Positions 1 to 10,071 are shown, counted from the stretch's first letter. The stretch: DNA of 64,000 nucleotides from CAISIP01 sp038326025 (GCA_038326025.1 JBBQJP010000012.1:38634-102633); one strand, 5' to 3'. Numbers and translations: made by a program. The notes: generated by a model from the sequence alone, not told the origin.

Positions 1-758
1 AGGTGGGCCAGGTGTCGTCCAGCCCGTCGAACATGCTGGCGGTGTCGCAGGACCTGCCGATCCAGGTGTTTGCCACCGGCCTGCAGCAACATCCCTACAC
101 CTTCTTCTCGCTGAAGAAAAACCCGATCCGCACGCCTAAGGACATGGTTGGCAAAAAGATCGGCATCCAGTCCACCGGCATGGTGCTGCTGCGTGCGCTG
201 CTGGCCAAAAACAAGATCGACGAGAAGTCGATGACCATCATCCCGATCGGCGCCGACATGACGCCGCTGCTCACCGGCCAGGTCGACACCGTCACCGGAT
301 GGCTGACCAACACCTCGGCGCTCAAGCCACTTGGCGCCGACCGTGTCGACATGCGTTTGTGGGATACCGGCGTGCACCTGTACGCACTGCCCTATTACGC
401 CAGCACCGACACGATCCGCAACAAGCCGGAACTGCTGCAGCGTTTCCTGCGCGCCACCGCACGCGGCTGGGCGTATGCCAACAAGAACCGCGACCAGGCA
501 GTCGAATTGCTGATCAAGGAATACCCCAATCTGAACGGCCCCGACGAGCGTGTCGCGGTTGATGCGTTGATGTCCTTCGCCTACAACGACCTGACCAACA
601 AGGCCGGCTGGGGCACGATGGACAAGGGAGTCTGGCAGGACCAGATCAACCAGTACGCCGAACTGGGACAGTTCACCAAACGTGTACCCAAGGTCGAGGA
701 AGTCATGACGATGGACATCCTTAACGCCACCCGCGAATACCGCCTGCGCAACTCGTAG
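1..758 (+). CDS. ABC transporter substrate-binding protein, NMT1/TauA type (5' end cut off)
   Basis: The last 251 or so residues of a periplasmic binding protein are present; the frame is open at the window edge, so the signal peptide and first lobe lie upstream. The visible part has the NMT1/THI5-like fold signature: a stretch reading KNPIRTPKDMVGKKIGIQ, then a GQVDTVTGW segment, typical of proteins that bind taurine, sulfonates, nitrate or pyrimidine precursors. It should deliver an unknown small ligand to the permease. The ATPase and permease genes follow at once on the same strand (22-base gap), and catabolic genes come next, so the ligand is probably their substrate. The ligand itself cannot be read from the sequence. 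Confidence 0.88.
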   Translation, partial: VGQVSSSPSNMLAVSQDLPIQVFATGLQQHPYTFFSLKKNPIRTPKDMVGKKIGIQSTGMVLLRALLAKNKIDEKSMTIIPIGADMTPLLTGQVDTVTGWLTNTSALKPLGADRVDMRLWDTGVHLYALPYYASTDTIRNKPELLQRFLRATARGWAYANKNRDQAVELLIKEYPNLNGPDERVAVDALMSFAYNDLTNKAGWGTMDKGVWQDQINQYAELGQFTKRVPKVEEVMTMDILNATREYRLRNS

Positions 759-780
759 TCTGCCCTACTGCCCACCCGCC

Positions 781-1638
<858 letters not shown>

Positions 1639-1650
1639 AGGAAACAAGAC

Positions 1651-2490
1651 ATGTCCACCACCACCTTGCAAGCGCCCATGAACCAGACCCAGGAGGATCA
1701 GGACCTGCAGGACCACCAGGCGCAACGTCGCCGCATGGTCTGGCGCCAACGGCTGCTGCCGGCCATCGGCGTCTTCACCTTGCTGTTTGTCTGGTGGGCC
1801 ATCGTCGCCGGCTTCGACGTGCGGCCCTTCATCGCGCCCTCACCGATGCTGGTGCTGGAAACGCTGTACGCCAAACGCGCCGTGTTACTCGACAACATGT
1901 TGCCAACCGCGATGGAAGCGGCGGGTGGTTTCATGCTCGGCAACCTGGTGGCCATCGCGATTGCCACCGTGTTTGTGCATAACAAGACATTGCATGACAT
2001 CTTTTTTCCGGTGGCGCTGATGCTCAACGCCATTCCCATCGTCGCCAAGGCGCCTGTGCTGGTGCTCATCATGGGCAACGGCGTGGAACCCAAGATCGCG
2101 ATTGCGGCGCTGGTCTGTTTCTTCCCGTCGCTGGTCAACATGGTGCGTGGTCTGAATGCGGCCAACCCCCAGGCGATGGAACTGATGCGCGTGCTCTCGG
2201 CCAGCAAGACCGAGGTGTTCTTCAAGCTACGGCTGTTCAGCTCGTTGCCATACCTGTTTTCGGCGCTGCGCATTTCGGCCTCCCTGGCGGTCATCGGCGC
2301 CGTGGTCGGCGAGTGGATCGGCGCGACCACCGGCATCGGCGCACTGATCATCCAGGCCACCTACAACTTCGACTCGGCTTTGCTGTACTCAGCCATCGTC
2401 ATGAGCGCGCTGCTCACCGGCGCGTTCTACCTCACCGTCGCTGTCGTAGAGCGCGCTGTGATGCGCTGGCAGCCGGAACAGACCCATTGA
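1651..2490 (+). CDS. ABC transporter permease, BPD_transp_1 family
   Basis: This is a 279-residue inner-membrane permease, normally working as a dimer. A hydrophilic N-terminus of about 33 residues precedes the first membrane span (ending LLFVWWAIVAGF). Further hydrophobic spans follow, and the cytoplasmic coupling (EAA-like) loop is visible around SASKTEVFFKLRLF. The start ATG has AAGGAAA upstream at good distance and lies 12 bases after the ATPase stop, so the two are co-translated. Family members move taurine, aliphatic sulfonates, nitrate or thiamine precursors. The context of FAD, CoA-transferase and crotonase genes suggests an organic acid here, which is inference. Confidence 0.92.
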   Translation: MSTTTLQAPMNQTQEDQDLQDHQAQRRRMVWRQRLLPAIGVFTLLFVWWAIVAGFDVRPFIAPSPMLVLETLYAKRAVLLDNMLPTAMEAAGGFMLGNLVAIAIATVFVHNKTLHDIFFPVALMLNAIPIVAKAPVLVLIMGNGVEPKIAIAALVCFFPSLVNMVRGLNAANPQAMELMRVLSASKTEVFFKLRLFSSLPYLFSALRISASLAVIGAVVGEWIGATTGIGALIIQATYNFDSALLYSAIVMSALLTGAFYLTVAVVERAVMRWQPEQTH

Positions 2491-2529
2491 GCGAACGCTC
2501 ACCCTCAAGTACCTAAAGGAGCTCTCCCC

Positions 2530-3930
2530 ATGACAACAACATTCCCCGACACCGTTCAGCAGCCGATGCGCGACGTCAAGGTCGCATCCCGCGCAGACGT
2601 GGTCGTCGTAGGCGGCGGGCCTGCCGGCGTGTCGGCCGCTCTGGCCGCTGCACGTAATGGCGCCAAGGTCACCCTGCTTGAGCGCTACAACCACCTCGGT
2701 GGCCTGGCATCGGGTGGCATGGTGCTGGTGCTCGACGACATGTGGGACAACCACCTGAATGAAATCTCGGTGCGTGGCACCTGCCAGACCATGATCGAGC
2801 GTCTGTCGGCAATGGGCCTGGCGCAATATCCGCGTAGCAACGAATGGGGCTTCGACCCTGAATCGATCCGGCGCTGGTACCGCTGGGGCACGTTCGACTT
2901 CCACACCCACGGCACACCGCACCCCATCTGTTTCGCCGCCGCATTCGACCCGGACGGCTGGAAACGTGTCGCGCTGGACATGGTGCAGGAGGCCGGCATC
3001 GAACTGCGCCTGCATTCCTGGTTCTCCCACACGCTGGTAGAAGACGGCGTGGTCAACGGCGTGGTGTGCGAAAGCAAGAGTGGGCCGCAGGCCATCCTCG
3101 GCCAGGTGGTCATCGATGCCACCGGCGACCTCGACGTGGCGGCATCGGCCGGTGCACCCCATACCGGTGGCAACTACATCATGACCACCGTGTTCCGGCT
3201 TGGCGGGGTCGACACCGACGCGGCCGAACGTTACGAACGCGAAGAACCCGAAGCCTATTCCGCGCTGGATCGCCAGATCAAGAAAATCCTGGGTGGTTCC
3301 TGGGGCCTGTGGTGGCTGAAGACACCGTTGCCCGGTGTGGTGTGGTGCAACTGCCCGCACATGGCAGGACTGGACGGCCAGAAGGTCGAAGACCTGACAC
3401 GCGCCGAAGTCCAGGGTCGAAAGCACCTGCATGCGCTGGTCGATTTCGTGCGTGCCCACCTGCCCGGCTTCGAGAAATGCCATGTGGTCGACGTGGCGCC
3501 GCAGACCGGCGTGCGCCAGACCCGGCTGCTCGAGGGCGAATACATCATGACCAAGGAAGACCTGCAGCAGCGCACACGATTTGACGACAGTGTGGCCCGC
3601 GGCCGCGACTACTACATGCCGTACCGCGTGCTGCTGCCACAGAATGTCGAGAACCTGCTGGTGGCCGGTCGTCATTACTCGGTGACCTCCCAGGCACAGA
3701 AGATCTCACGCGAGATTCCGCCTTGCATGGCCATGGGCGAAGCTGCCGGTGTCGCCGCGGCTTTGGCGGTGAGCCAGGGTGTTTTGGTACGCAAGGTCGA
3801 TGTGTCCGCCGTGCAGAAGGCGCTACGCTCGCAAGGTGCCGACCCGGGCGACCAGACGGGCCCCAACGCCGACGTGCCCGCTTTTGCGGCCGCGCTGGCG
3901 GTCAACCAATCCGTACTGGAGACCGTATGA
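2530..3930 (+). CDS. FAD-dependent oxidoreductase (FAD_oxidored, PF12831-like)
   Basis: A 466-residue flavoprotein. The N-terminal dinucleotide-binding motif reads VVVVGGGPAGVSAA near residue 25, followed by the acidic end of strand 2 (LLERYNHLGG) and a GGLASGGM segment that is common in this family. A second FAD contact (VAGRHYSVT) and a C-terminal helix with the GEAAGVAAALA motif close the domain. PF12831 members include fumarate-reductase-like and other dehydrogenases of unknown substrate. AAGGAG lies upstream of the start. Its stop overlaps the start of the CoA-transferase gene (ATGA), so the two are translationally coupled. It probably oxidises or reduces the pathway intermediate; the exact reaction is unknown. 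Confidence 0.85.
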   Translation: MTTTFPDTVQQPMRDVKVASRADVVVVGGGPAGVSAALAAARNGAKVTLLERYNHLGGLASGGMVLVLDDMWDNHLNEISVRGTCQTMIERLSAMGLAQYPRSNEWGFDPESIRRWYRWGTFDFHTHGTPHPICFAAAFDPDGWKRVALDMVQEAGIELRLHSWFSHTLVEDGVVNGVVCESKSGPQAILGQVVIDATGDLDVAASAGAPHTGGNYIMTTVFRLGGVDTDAAERYEREEPEAYSALDRQIKKILGGSWGLWWLKTPLPGVVWCNCPHMAGLDGQKVEDLTRAEVQGRKHLHALVDFVRAHLPGFEKCHVVDVAPQTGVRQTRLLEGEYIMTKEDLQQRTRFDDSVARGRDYYMPYRVLLPQNVENLLVAGRHYSVTSQAQKISREIPPCMAMGEAAGVAAALAVSQGVLVRKVDVSAVQKALRSQGADPGDQTGPNADVPAFAAALAVNQSVLETV

Positions 3931-5096
3931 ACCCGCAAGCTTCAAGCGAGGCGGACCTGCCGCTGACGGGGGTACGAGTTGTCGATTTCACCCAGGTCAT
4001 GATGGGGCCGGTCTGCACCCAGATGCTGGGCGACTATGGTGCAGACATCCTGAAGATTGAACGCAAGGGCACCGGCGACCTGAGCCGCTCGACCTTCGAG
4101 CCGGTCCATGGCGCCGACAACCCGATCTTCTGCAGCCTGAACCGCAACAAGCGCAGCGCCGCACTCGACCTGCGCGACCCGACCCTGCTGGCGGCGGTCA
4201 AGGCGTTGATCGCGGACGCGGACGTGGTGGTCAATAACTTTCGCGCCGGCGTGATGGAGCGTATGGGGCTGGGTTACGAAGACTGCCAGGCGATCAATCC
4301 ACGCATCATCTATGCGGTGGGCACGGGTTATGGCGACAGCGGACCTTACGCGCACAAGGGCGGGCAGGACGTATTGGCCCAGGCCATGAGCGGCGTCATG
4401 CATCGGCGCGCCGACGACGCGGTTCCGGTCAGCGTGTACCCGACCGCCTTGTGCGACTACAGCGCCGGCATGCACATGGTGCAGGGCATTTTGCTGGCGC
4501 TGCTGCAACGTGCGAAAACCGGCGTCGGGCAAAAGGTCAGCGTGTCGCTTTACAACTCCATGCTGGCGATGCAGATGCAGGAGGCGGCGATGATCATGAT
4601 GGCCGACTCCGAGGTCAACTGGGCCGCGATGCCCTTGTCGGGCGTTTTCGATACCCGGGACGGCGCCCTGGTGATGGTGGGTGCCTTCAAGGCCAACCCG
4701 CTGCAGGACATCTGCAAGGCACTGGAGGTGGACGACCTCTCGGCCGATCCGAAGTTCTGCAATCTGAACCAGCAGTTCAAGCACAAGCCGGAATTGCAGG
4801 CCCTGTTCCGTGAACGGTTCGCCAGCAACACCCGCGCCTACTGGCTGGCCCGGCTGGAAGAACAGGACCTGCTGTGCGCGCCGGTGCGCGATCTGCGCGA
4901 GGCGCTGGTCGATCCGCAGACGCTGCACAACCAGATGCTGATGGAAGGTCCGGGCGAAGGCCAGACCTGCAGGTTCGTCGGCAGCCCGATTCAGATGTCC
5001 GGTGCCAAGGCGCAGTTGCACCGCGCGCCACCGAGACTGGGCCAGCACACCCAGGAAATTCTCGACATGGTGCAGGCGGAGGCACAGGCGTCATGA
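3927..5096 (+). CDS. CaiB/BaiF family CoA-transferase (family III)
   Basis: A 389-residue family III CoA-transferase, which moves CoA from a donor thioester such as succinyl-CoA onto a carboxylic acid. The N-terminus has the family hallmark GVRVVDFTQVMMGP, then the DYGADILKIE segment, and the central NRNKRSAALDL and NFRAGVMERMGL motifs. The catalytic aspartate is expected in the GQDVLAQAMSG region. The reading frame is open farther upstream, but the real start is the ATG that overlaps the preceding stop. The end overlaps the next gene by four bases (ATGA). In this operon it would activate the imported acid without ATP, which fits the lack of an acyl-CoA ligase gene nearby. Confidence 0.9.
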   Translation: MNPQASSEADLPLTGVRVVDFTQVMMGPVCTQMLGDYGADILKIERKGTGDLSRSTFEPVHGADNPIFCSLNRNKRSAALDLRDPTLLAAVKALIADADVVVNNFRAGVMERMGLGYEDCQAINPRIIYAVGTGYGDSGPYAHKGGQDVLAQAMSGVMHRRADDAVPVSVYPTALCDYSAGMHMVQGILLALLQRAKTGVGQKVSVSLYNSMLAMQMQEAAMIMMADSEVNWAAMPLSGVFDTRDGALVMVGAFKANPLQDICKALEVDDLSADPKFCNLNQQFKHKPELQALFRERFASNTRAYWLARLEEQDLLCAPVRDLREALVDPQTLHNQMLMEGPGEGQTCRFVGSPIQMSGAKAQLHRAPPRLGQHTQEILDMVQAEAQAS

Positions 5097-5887
5097 CGAA
5101 CGCAGCAACGACGGGTGGCGTAAGCCTGGTCATCCAGGACCATGTGGCGACGGTTACGCTGGACAGGCCACAGGCGATGAACGCAGTCGACCTTGCCACA
5201 GAAGCTGCACTGCAGGAAATATGGACCCGGATCGAGAACGACCCGCAGGTGCGTGTCGTGGTGCTGACCGGCGCCGGCGAACGCGCGTTCTGCGCCGGCG
5301 CCGACCTGAAGAACCCGTCGGTAACGGGGCTCGAGTACTGGGCGGCCAACCGGGTTGGCGGTTTTGGCGGCATTGCGCTGCGCGAGACACTCAACGTGCC
5401 GGTGATCGCACGGGTCAACGGCTTTGCGCTCGGCGGGGGTCTGGAGATGGTGCTGGGTTGCGACATTGTGGTCGCCTGCGAAGAGGCCAGCTTCGGCTTG
5501 CCGGAGGCGTTGGTAGGGCGTATGCCGCTGGACGGTGGCATGGTGTTGCTGCAGCGCCAGGTGCCGTTCCGCCAGGCCATGGCGATGATGCTCACCGGCA
5601 AGCGCATCAAGGCGCAGCAGGCGCTGGACATGGGCCTGGTCAACGAGGTCGTTCCCCGCGCTGAGCTTGACGCGGCCGTGCAACGCTGGGTCAACGATCT
5701 GCTGGCATGCGCCCCGCTCTCGCTCAAGGCCATCAAGCAGGTGGTGCGGCTGACCGGCACGATGACGCCAACGCAGGCCCACGCGACCCGTCTGCCGGCC
5801 GTGGTCACCGCCTTGCAATCGAAGGACGCCGACGAAGGCGTACTGGCGTTCCAGCAAAAACGCAAACCGATGTGGAGCGGGTCCTAG
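5093..5887 (+). CDS. Enoyl-CoA hydratase/isomerase family protein
   Basis: A 264-residue crotonase-fold protein acting on an acyl-CoA. The oxyanion-hole segment AFCAGADLK lies near residue 63, the second half (NGFALGGGLEMVLGCD) near residue 110, and the second acid in FGLPEALVGRMPLDGG near residue 137. Both glutamates used by classical hydratases are therefore present. It starts inside the stop of the CoA-transferase gene, so coupling is tight. It probably hydrates or isomerises the CoA ester formed by its neighbour. The specific substrate cannot be assigned. Confidence 0.9.
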   Translation: MTNAATTGGVSLVIQDHVATVTLDRPQAMNAVDLATEAALQEIWTRIENDPQVRVVVLTGAGERAFCAGADLKNPSVTGLEYWAANRVGGFGGIALRETLNVPVIARVNGFALGGGLEMVLGCDIVVACEEASFGLPEALVGRMPLDGGMVLLQRQVPFRQAMAMMLTGKRIKAQQALDMGLVNEVVPRAELDAAVQRWVNDLLACAPLSLKAIKQVVRLTGTMTPTQAHATRLPAVVTALQSKDADEGVLAFQQKRKPMWSGS

Positions 5888-5937
5888 CCGGCCTCGCCCC
5901 ACCGCACCGTTACCCCCTTCCCAAAGAATCCGCCGCC

Positions 5938-6264
5938 ATGGCTTACGTCATTGCCGAAACCTGCATCGACTGCAAGGACGCCGCCTGCGTGAGTTGCTGC
6001 CCGGTCGACTGCATCTATGAAGGCCCGCGCACCTTCTACATCCATCCGGATGAATGCATCAACTGCGGTATCTGTGTCTCGGTCTGCCCGCCCGAGGCGA
6101 TCTGGGAAGATACCGACCTGCCGGCGCCGCTGCGCCATTACATCGCCATCAACAGCGAATTTTTCACAGCCGAGGTCACCGGGCTGGGCAGCCCGGGTGG
6201 CGCCAGCAGCGTGGGCGCCGCGTTGCGCGACCATCCGCTGGTCGCGTCAAAGCCGCGCGGCTGA
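5938..6264 (+). CDS. Dicluster ferredoxin, FdxA-like
   Basis: A 108-residue ferredoxin. The first cluster motif reads CIDCKDAACVSCCPVDC and is followed by YEGPRTFYIHPDEC, then the second motif CINCGICVSVCPPEAI. This is the pattern of 7Fe/8Fe ferredoxins of the FdxA type, which are usually about 107 residues long. The start is the ATG just before AYVIAE; the frame is open upstream but that part overlaps the crotonase gene. It lies 50 bases behind the crotonase gene and ends the cluster, so it may carry electrons for the FAD oxidoreductase. That role is inference. Confidence 0.9.
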   Translation: MAYVIAETCIDCKDAACVSCCPVDCIYEGPRTFYIHPDECINCGICVSVCPPEAIWEDTDLPAPLRHYIAINSEFFTAEVTGLGSPGGASSVGAALRDHPLVASKPRG

Positions 6265-6369
6265 ACCCGGGAGCCGGATTTGCGCCCACAATAGAGGGCA
6301 CACCACAAGCCCCGCAATAACGCGATAAATGCATTTGCGGACGGCATGGGGGCCCATCGCGAGGGACAC

Positions 6370-7422
6370 ATGACGCTTCCAATGAGCTTCCTCTGGCCGC
6401 AGTTCCTCTGGCTGCTGCTGGCACTGCCGCTGTTGTTGCTGGTGTACGTCTGGCTGCTTCGGCGCAAGAAGAAGCTGACGCTGCGACTGGGCAGCGTCGC
6501 CATCGCCAAACAGGCCATGGGTTCCACAGTGCACTGGCGCCGCCATCTGCCGCCCGCATTGTTCCTGCTGGCCATGGCAACCGGTCTGCTGGCGGCGTCC
6601 CGTCCCACGGCTGTGATCGCATTACCCTCCAACCACGCCACGGTATTGCTGGCGATCGATGTCTCGTTGAGCATGCGCGCCACCGACATCCTGCCCACCC
6701 GCATCGTCGCCGCGCAGGAGGCCGCCAAGGCTTTTCTGAAGGAGCTGCCGCGCAACGTAAAGGTTGGCATCGTCACCTTCGCCGGAACGGCGCAGGTCGT
6801 CCAGCCAGCCACGTTGCAGCGCGAAGACCTGGTGGCGGCAATCGACAAGTTCCAGTTGCAGCGTGGCACGGCGGTGGGCAGCGGCATCGTGGTGGCGTTG
6901 TCGGAGCTGTTTCCGGAACAGGGCATCGACGTGGGCGAAATGACCTATGGCAGCGGCAAACGCGGAAAGAGCATCGACGAAGCACCCGCAAAGCCGAAGA
7001 AGGAATTCGTTCCGGTCGCGCCGGGCTCGTATACCTCGGCTGCCATCGTGTTGCTGACCGACGGCCGGCGCACCACCGGTGTCGATCCGCAAGAGGCGGC
7101 AAAGATGGCCGCCGACCGGGGAGTCCGGGTCTACTCGATCGGCCTGGGCACGGTCAACGGTGAGGTGCCCGGTTTTGAAGGCTGGTCGATGTACCTCAAA
7201 CTGGACGAACCCAGCCTCAAGTCGATTGCCAATGTGACCCAGGCCGAATATTTCTACGCCGGCAACGCCGACGCACTCAGGACTGTCTACGAGAAACTGA
7301 GCACCCGGCTGCAGGTGGACAAAAAGGAGACTGAACTCTCTGCCCTGCTGGCGCTGGCATCTGCGGTGCTGGCGCTGCTTGCGGCCGGCCTGTCGCTGGC
7401 ATGGTTCAACCGGATACTGTGA
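6370..7422 (+). CDS. VWA-domain membrane protein, BatA-like
   Basis: About 350 residues. An N-terminal membrane anchor (FLWLLLALPLLLLVYVW) is followed by a short basic stretch, a second span, a von Willebrand A domain and a C-terminal span (LALLAAGLSLAWF). The metal-ion site (MIDAS) is intact: DVSLS near residue 85 and LTDGRR near residue 225. BatA-like proteins sit in the inner membrane and usually work with a MoxR ATPase and a DUF58 protein, none of which is adjacent. Three in-frame ATGs compete (6346, 6370, 6382). GAGGGA lies 3 bases before 6370, which is close, so 6382 is also plausible. Confidence 0.8.
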   Translation: MTLPMSFLWPQFLWLLLALPLLLLVYVWLLRRKKKLTLRLGSVAIAKQAMGSTVHWRRHLPPALFLLAMATGLLAASRPTAVIALPSNHATVLLAIDVSLSMRATDILPTRIVAAQEAAKAFLKELPRNVKVGIVTFAGTAQVVQPATLQREDLVAAIDKFQLQRGTAVGSGIVVALSELFPEQGIDVGEMTYGSGKRGKSIDEAPAKPKKEFVPVAPGSYTSAAIVLLTDGRRTTGVDPQEAAKMAADRGVRVYSIGLGTVNGEVPGFEGWSMYLKLDEPSLKSIANVTQAEYFYAGNADALRTVYEKLSTRLQVDKKETELSALLALASAVLALLAAGLSLAWFNRIL

Positions 7423-7449
7423 ACCGCCCAAGCGCGTTATGCTGATGCG

Positions 7450-8361
7450 ATGCACGCCGTCGTACTGAAATACTTCCTTGAAGTGGCGCGCCACGGATCG
7501 ATCCGCAAGGCGGCGCAGAATCTTTTTGTTGCCTCCAGCGCAGTCAATCGGCAGATTCTGCGGCTCGAGGAGGAAATGGGCACCGAGTTGTTCGACCGGG
7601 TTCCCAGCGGCATGCGACTGAACATCGCCGGCGAGCGGCTGCGCCGCCATGTGGCCGGCACCTTGCATGACTATCACCTGATGCGTACCGAACTCGATGC
7701 GCTCAAGGGTGAACGCAAGGGTCACATTCTGGTGGCGGCCATGGATTCGCTGCTGATCGATTTCCTGCCGTCTGCGGTCGAGGAGTTTTCCGAAAGTTAT
7801 CCGGCAGTGCGTTACAGCATCGTGTCGGCGATGCCCAGCGACGTGCCCGACTGTGTGGCCTCCGGTGACAGCGACATCGGCATCTGTTATCTGGGCAAGA
7901 TGCCCAGCGCGCTCGAAGTGATCGCCACGGCACCGTTCCCGCCCGGTGTCGTGATGGCGCCGTCACATCCACTGGCGCGCAAGGAGACGGTCAGCTTCGA
8001 CGATTGCCGTGGCCATGCCTTCATCCAGATCAGCCGGATCTCGCCGATCCATGCCATGGTGCAACCGGCTTTCGCGAACTTCTGGGATGAGCTGGTGCCT
8101 GCGATTTCGTGCAACTCCACCGCCATGGCCAAACGCATGATCATCGCGGGCCGCGGGCTCTCGTTTTTCTCGAAGATCGGCTTCGTCGACGAGATCGACC
8201 GCGGTGAGGTGGTCTGGCGTCCCTTGGCGAACAAGGCTGTCAATGAGATCGAGGTCGGCATCGTCATTCCGTCGCACCGCAACCTGTCGCATGTCACACG
8301 CCAGTTCCTGGACCGCATCACCCGCCGGCTCAAGCAACTCGAAGTGGCGGCGTCCCGGTAG
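7450..8361 (+). CDS. LysR-family transcriptional regulator
   Basis: A 303-residue regulator. Residues 1-60 form the winged helix-turn-helix (VARHGSIRKAAQNLFVASSA), and the remainder is the effector-binding domain with a conserved YLGKMPSALEV strand. It is transcribed in the same direction as the upstream catabolic operon and VWA gene and starts 27 bases after the VWA stop. It could regulate the 1-6264 operon, although LysR genes more often lie divergent to their target. A terminator-like hairpin follows directly. Confidence 0.9.
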   Translation: MHAVVLKYFLEVARHGSIRKAAQNLFVASSAVNRQILRLEEEMGTELFDRVPSGMRLNIAGERLRRHVAGTLHDYHLMRTELDALKGERKGHILVAAMDSLLIDFLPSAVEEFSESYPAVRYSIVSAMPSDVPDCVASGDSDIGICYLGKMPSALEVIATAPFPPGVVMAPSHPLARKETVSFDDCRGHAFIQISRISPIHAMVQPAFANFWDELVPAISCNSTAMAKRMIIAGRGLSFFSKIGFVDEIDRGEVVWRPLANKAVNEIEVGIVIPSHRNLSHVTRQFLDRITRRLKQLEVAASR

Positions 8362-8365
8362 ATAC

Positions 8366-8387
8366 CGCCGGAAGGGCCCCGGCGTTT
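8366..8387 (+). terminator. Rho-independent terminator-like hairpin after the LysR gene
   Basis: The arms CGCCGG and CCGGCG pair perfectly around a 7-base loop and are followed by TTTCGT. The hairpin sits between the stop of the LysR gene and the convergent stop of the DUF488 gene, so it may end transcription from both sides. The T-run is short. Confidence 0.5.
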
Positions 8388-8389
8388 CG

Positions 8390-8782
8390 TCAAGGACCGG
8401 CAATCTCGGCGCCCTGCGCGCGCAGCAGTTCGCGCAGCACCGAGCGATGGCAAAACGCCTCGTTCTCGCAATAACAACCCACGGAAAAATCGGTGCTGTG
8501 CGACAGGTCGGCCAGCAGCCGGATGGCGTGGGCATGTTCCGGCATCGCCATCTCGGCGCGATACCGGCGCACGAACGCCGACCACTGGGCCGGTGTCGTG
8601 GCCTTTTGCGCCATCTTCATGCTCTCCAGACTGGGCGCCAGGTTGGGAAACCAGACGTCATACCAGTTGCGGCTGGCAAGCTCGGTTTTCGGCACGCCAC
8701 GCGGCGGGCGACGCACGGTTCCGATGCGCAGACCTTCATCGGCGCCACGTGGGCTGCCAAGACGCACGACACGAACCACCAT
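8390..8782 (-). CDS. DUF488 family protein
   Basis: A 130-residue protein of the DUF488 family. The C-terminal hallmark CYCENEAFCHRSVL is clear, and the N-terminal LRIGTVRRPPRGV and NWYDVWFPNLAPS segments fit the family. DUF488 proteins are small and cytoplasmic, with a proposed nucleic-acid or metal-related role that is not established. The gene lies 29 bases downstream of the next minus-strand gene and is the outermost member of the run of short minus-strand genes that extends to 16516. Confidence 0.85.
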   Translation of the reverse strand: MVVRVVRLGSPRGADEGLRIGTVRRPPRGVPKTELASRNWYDVWFPNLAPSLESMKMAQKATTPAQWSAFVRRYRAEMAMPEHAHAIRLLADLSHSTDFSVGCYCENEAFCHRSVLRELLRAQGAEIAGP

Positions 8783-8811
8783 GCAAACCTCCTGCCGGTC
8801 ATTGGCAATGT

Positions 8812-9252
8812 TCAGGGCAGACGCTGCGGCAGCACCACCTCGATGGACTTGCCGCCGTATCCATGTTGCTGGTCACGCGCCTGCACAGTCACCTTGCGGA
8901 TGCCGGGCGGCACCACCACACCGTACAGGTCGCGCGTGAACGGCTGCTCACCCTGATGGTCGTGCCACAACTTGCGTTCACCCAATACCGTGCCATCCGG
9001 CGCAAGCACGCGGAACCCGTCGGCGTAACGCTGCGGCGTGTCATACGGCGACGACACCGTGACATCGAAATCGAATGACCCGCCGGATACGGCGCGCACC
9101 TTGGCCGACAACACGTCGGGGAACCGCGTGGCCCGGTTCCCCGACGCCTGAGAGAAAACCAGCCCGTTGCTGCCGGCCAACGCCAGGCAGGCGAGCACCT
9201 GTCGGCGCGATACACCGGCAGCGACATGGACAATAAAGGCATCAATGGGCAT
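8812..9252 (-). CDS. Small exported protein of unknown function
   Basis: A 146-residue protein with a probable N-terminal export signal (RRQVLACLALAGSNGLVF, with a twin-arginine-like pair). The mature part contains ADGFRVLAPDGTVLGERKL, HQGEQPFTRDL and ARDQQHGYGG. From memory, similar Trp/His-rich small proteins recur in proteobacteria as uncharacterised secreted proteins; I cannot give a function. The frame is open to 9300, but the ATG at 9252 places the signal sequence sensibly. The ribosome-binding site is weak. It is followed at short distance by the DUF488 gene. Confidence 0.65.
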   Translation of the reverse strand: MPIDAFIVHVAAGVSRRQVLACLALAGSNGLVFSQASGNRATRFPDVLSAKVRAVSGGSFDFDVTVSSPYDTPQRYADGFRVLAPDGTVLGERKLWHDHQGEQPFTRDLYGVVVPPGIRKVTVQARDQQHGYGGKSIEVVLPQRLP

Positions 9253-9390
9253 GTTCGACCTGCAGGCTCGAAGTCTGCAATGAGACTCTCTTGAGTGCAA
9301 GGATCAACCACTTAGATGTCCCCTTATGGCACCCAGCACCAAGGTCGCCCGCACGGTATGGCCGAGCCATCCGAGGCTGTCTGTCGCCGA

Positions 9391-9933
9391 TCAACGCATT
9401 CCGGTTGCCTCTGGCCATGCCCCATGGCGCAGGCCGGGCATGGCGATCGCCCAATTCGATCGGGCGCGCTCGTCGTCGGAATCCTCGAACGCGGACACCT
9501 GGTTCAGCTGCTCGATATAGTCGCCCGGCAGGTCATGCTCGCGTGCTCCGGCCACGACCAGGGCCTTGTACCAGGTGTATGGACGCATCGAACAATCGAT
9601 GGCCGTGGCGTAATAGGTCCAGGCCGTGGTGTCGCCCGACGCCAGGCCCAGTCTGACCTGCATTTCGTCGTAGCCATGGCCCAGGCCTTCGGCGGCGTCC
9701 AGCAGATGTTTCTCGTCTGCCGCCAACTCGTAGACGACGCCCAATACGCAGGCACCGGGTGCCGACGTCTTGACGATGTCGCATTTGCCCGAACCGTCCT
9801 GACCCGCCTTGTGCCAACGCAGAACATACCCGGCAAGCGTCGCCGTGTGAACGAAGCGTGCCGATGGAACACGCAAGCCGATACGCCGGCTGAGCATATT
9901 GGAGCCGTAGGAAAAGTTCAGGATGGTGCGCAT
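9391..9933 (-). CDS. Gamma-glutamylcyclotransferase-like (GGCT/AIG2 fold) protein
   Basis: About 180 residues. The N-terminal FSYGSNM motif is the substrate-binding loop of the GGCT fold, and the downstream segments GVVYELAADEKHLLDAAEG and YYATAIDCSMRPYTWY fit the family, with the catalytic acid expected in the former. The family opens gamma-glutamyl-amine or gamma-glutamyl-amino-acid bonds; the exact substrate is unknown. The frame is open upstream to 10047, but the family normally begins a few residues before YGSN, so the ATG at 9933 was chosen. No strong ribosome-binding site is visible. Confidence 0.75.
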   Translation of the reverse strand: MRTILNFSYGSNMLSRRIGLRVPSARFVHTATLAGYVLRWHKAGQDGSGKCDIVKTSAPGACVLGVVYELAADEKHLLDAAEGLGHGYDEMQVRLGLASGDTTAWTYYATAIDCSMRPYTWYKALVVAGAREHDLPGDYIEQLNQVSAFEDSDDERARSNWAIAMPGLRHGAWPEATGMR

Positions 9934-10071
9934 GTTGAAGTTGGGCCGCAATGGATTGACCGAATGCATGGTGGTCCGGTTCGGTCCGACCATGGTGCCA
10001 CGCGCGTACCCACAAACGCAAGCCCGGCTTGCCACAGGCCGCCGCATCCCGGTGCCCGGTCGGGTACCGGC

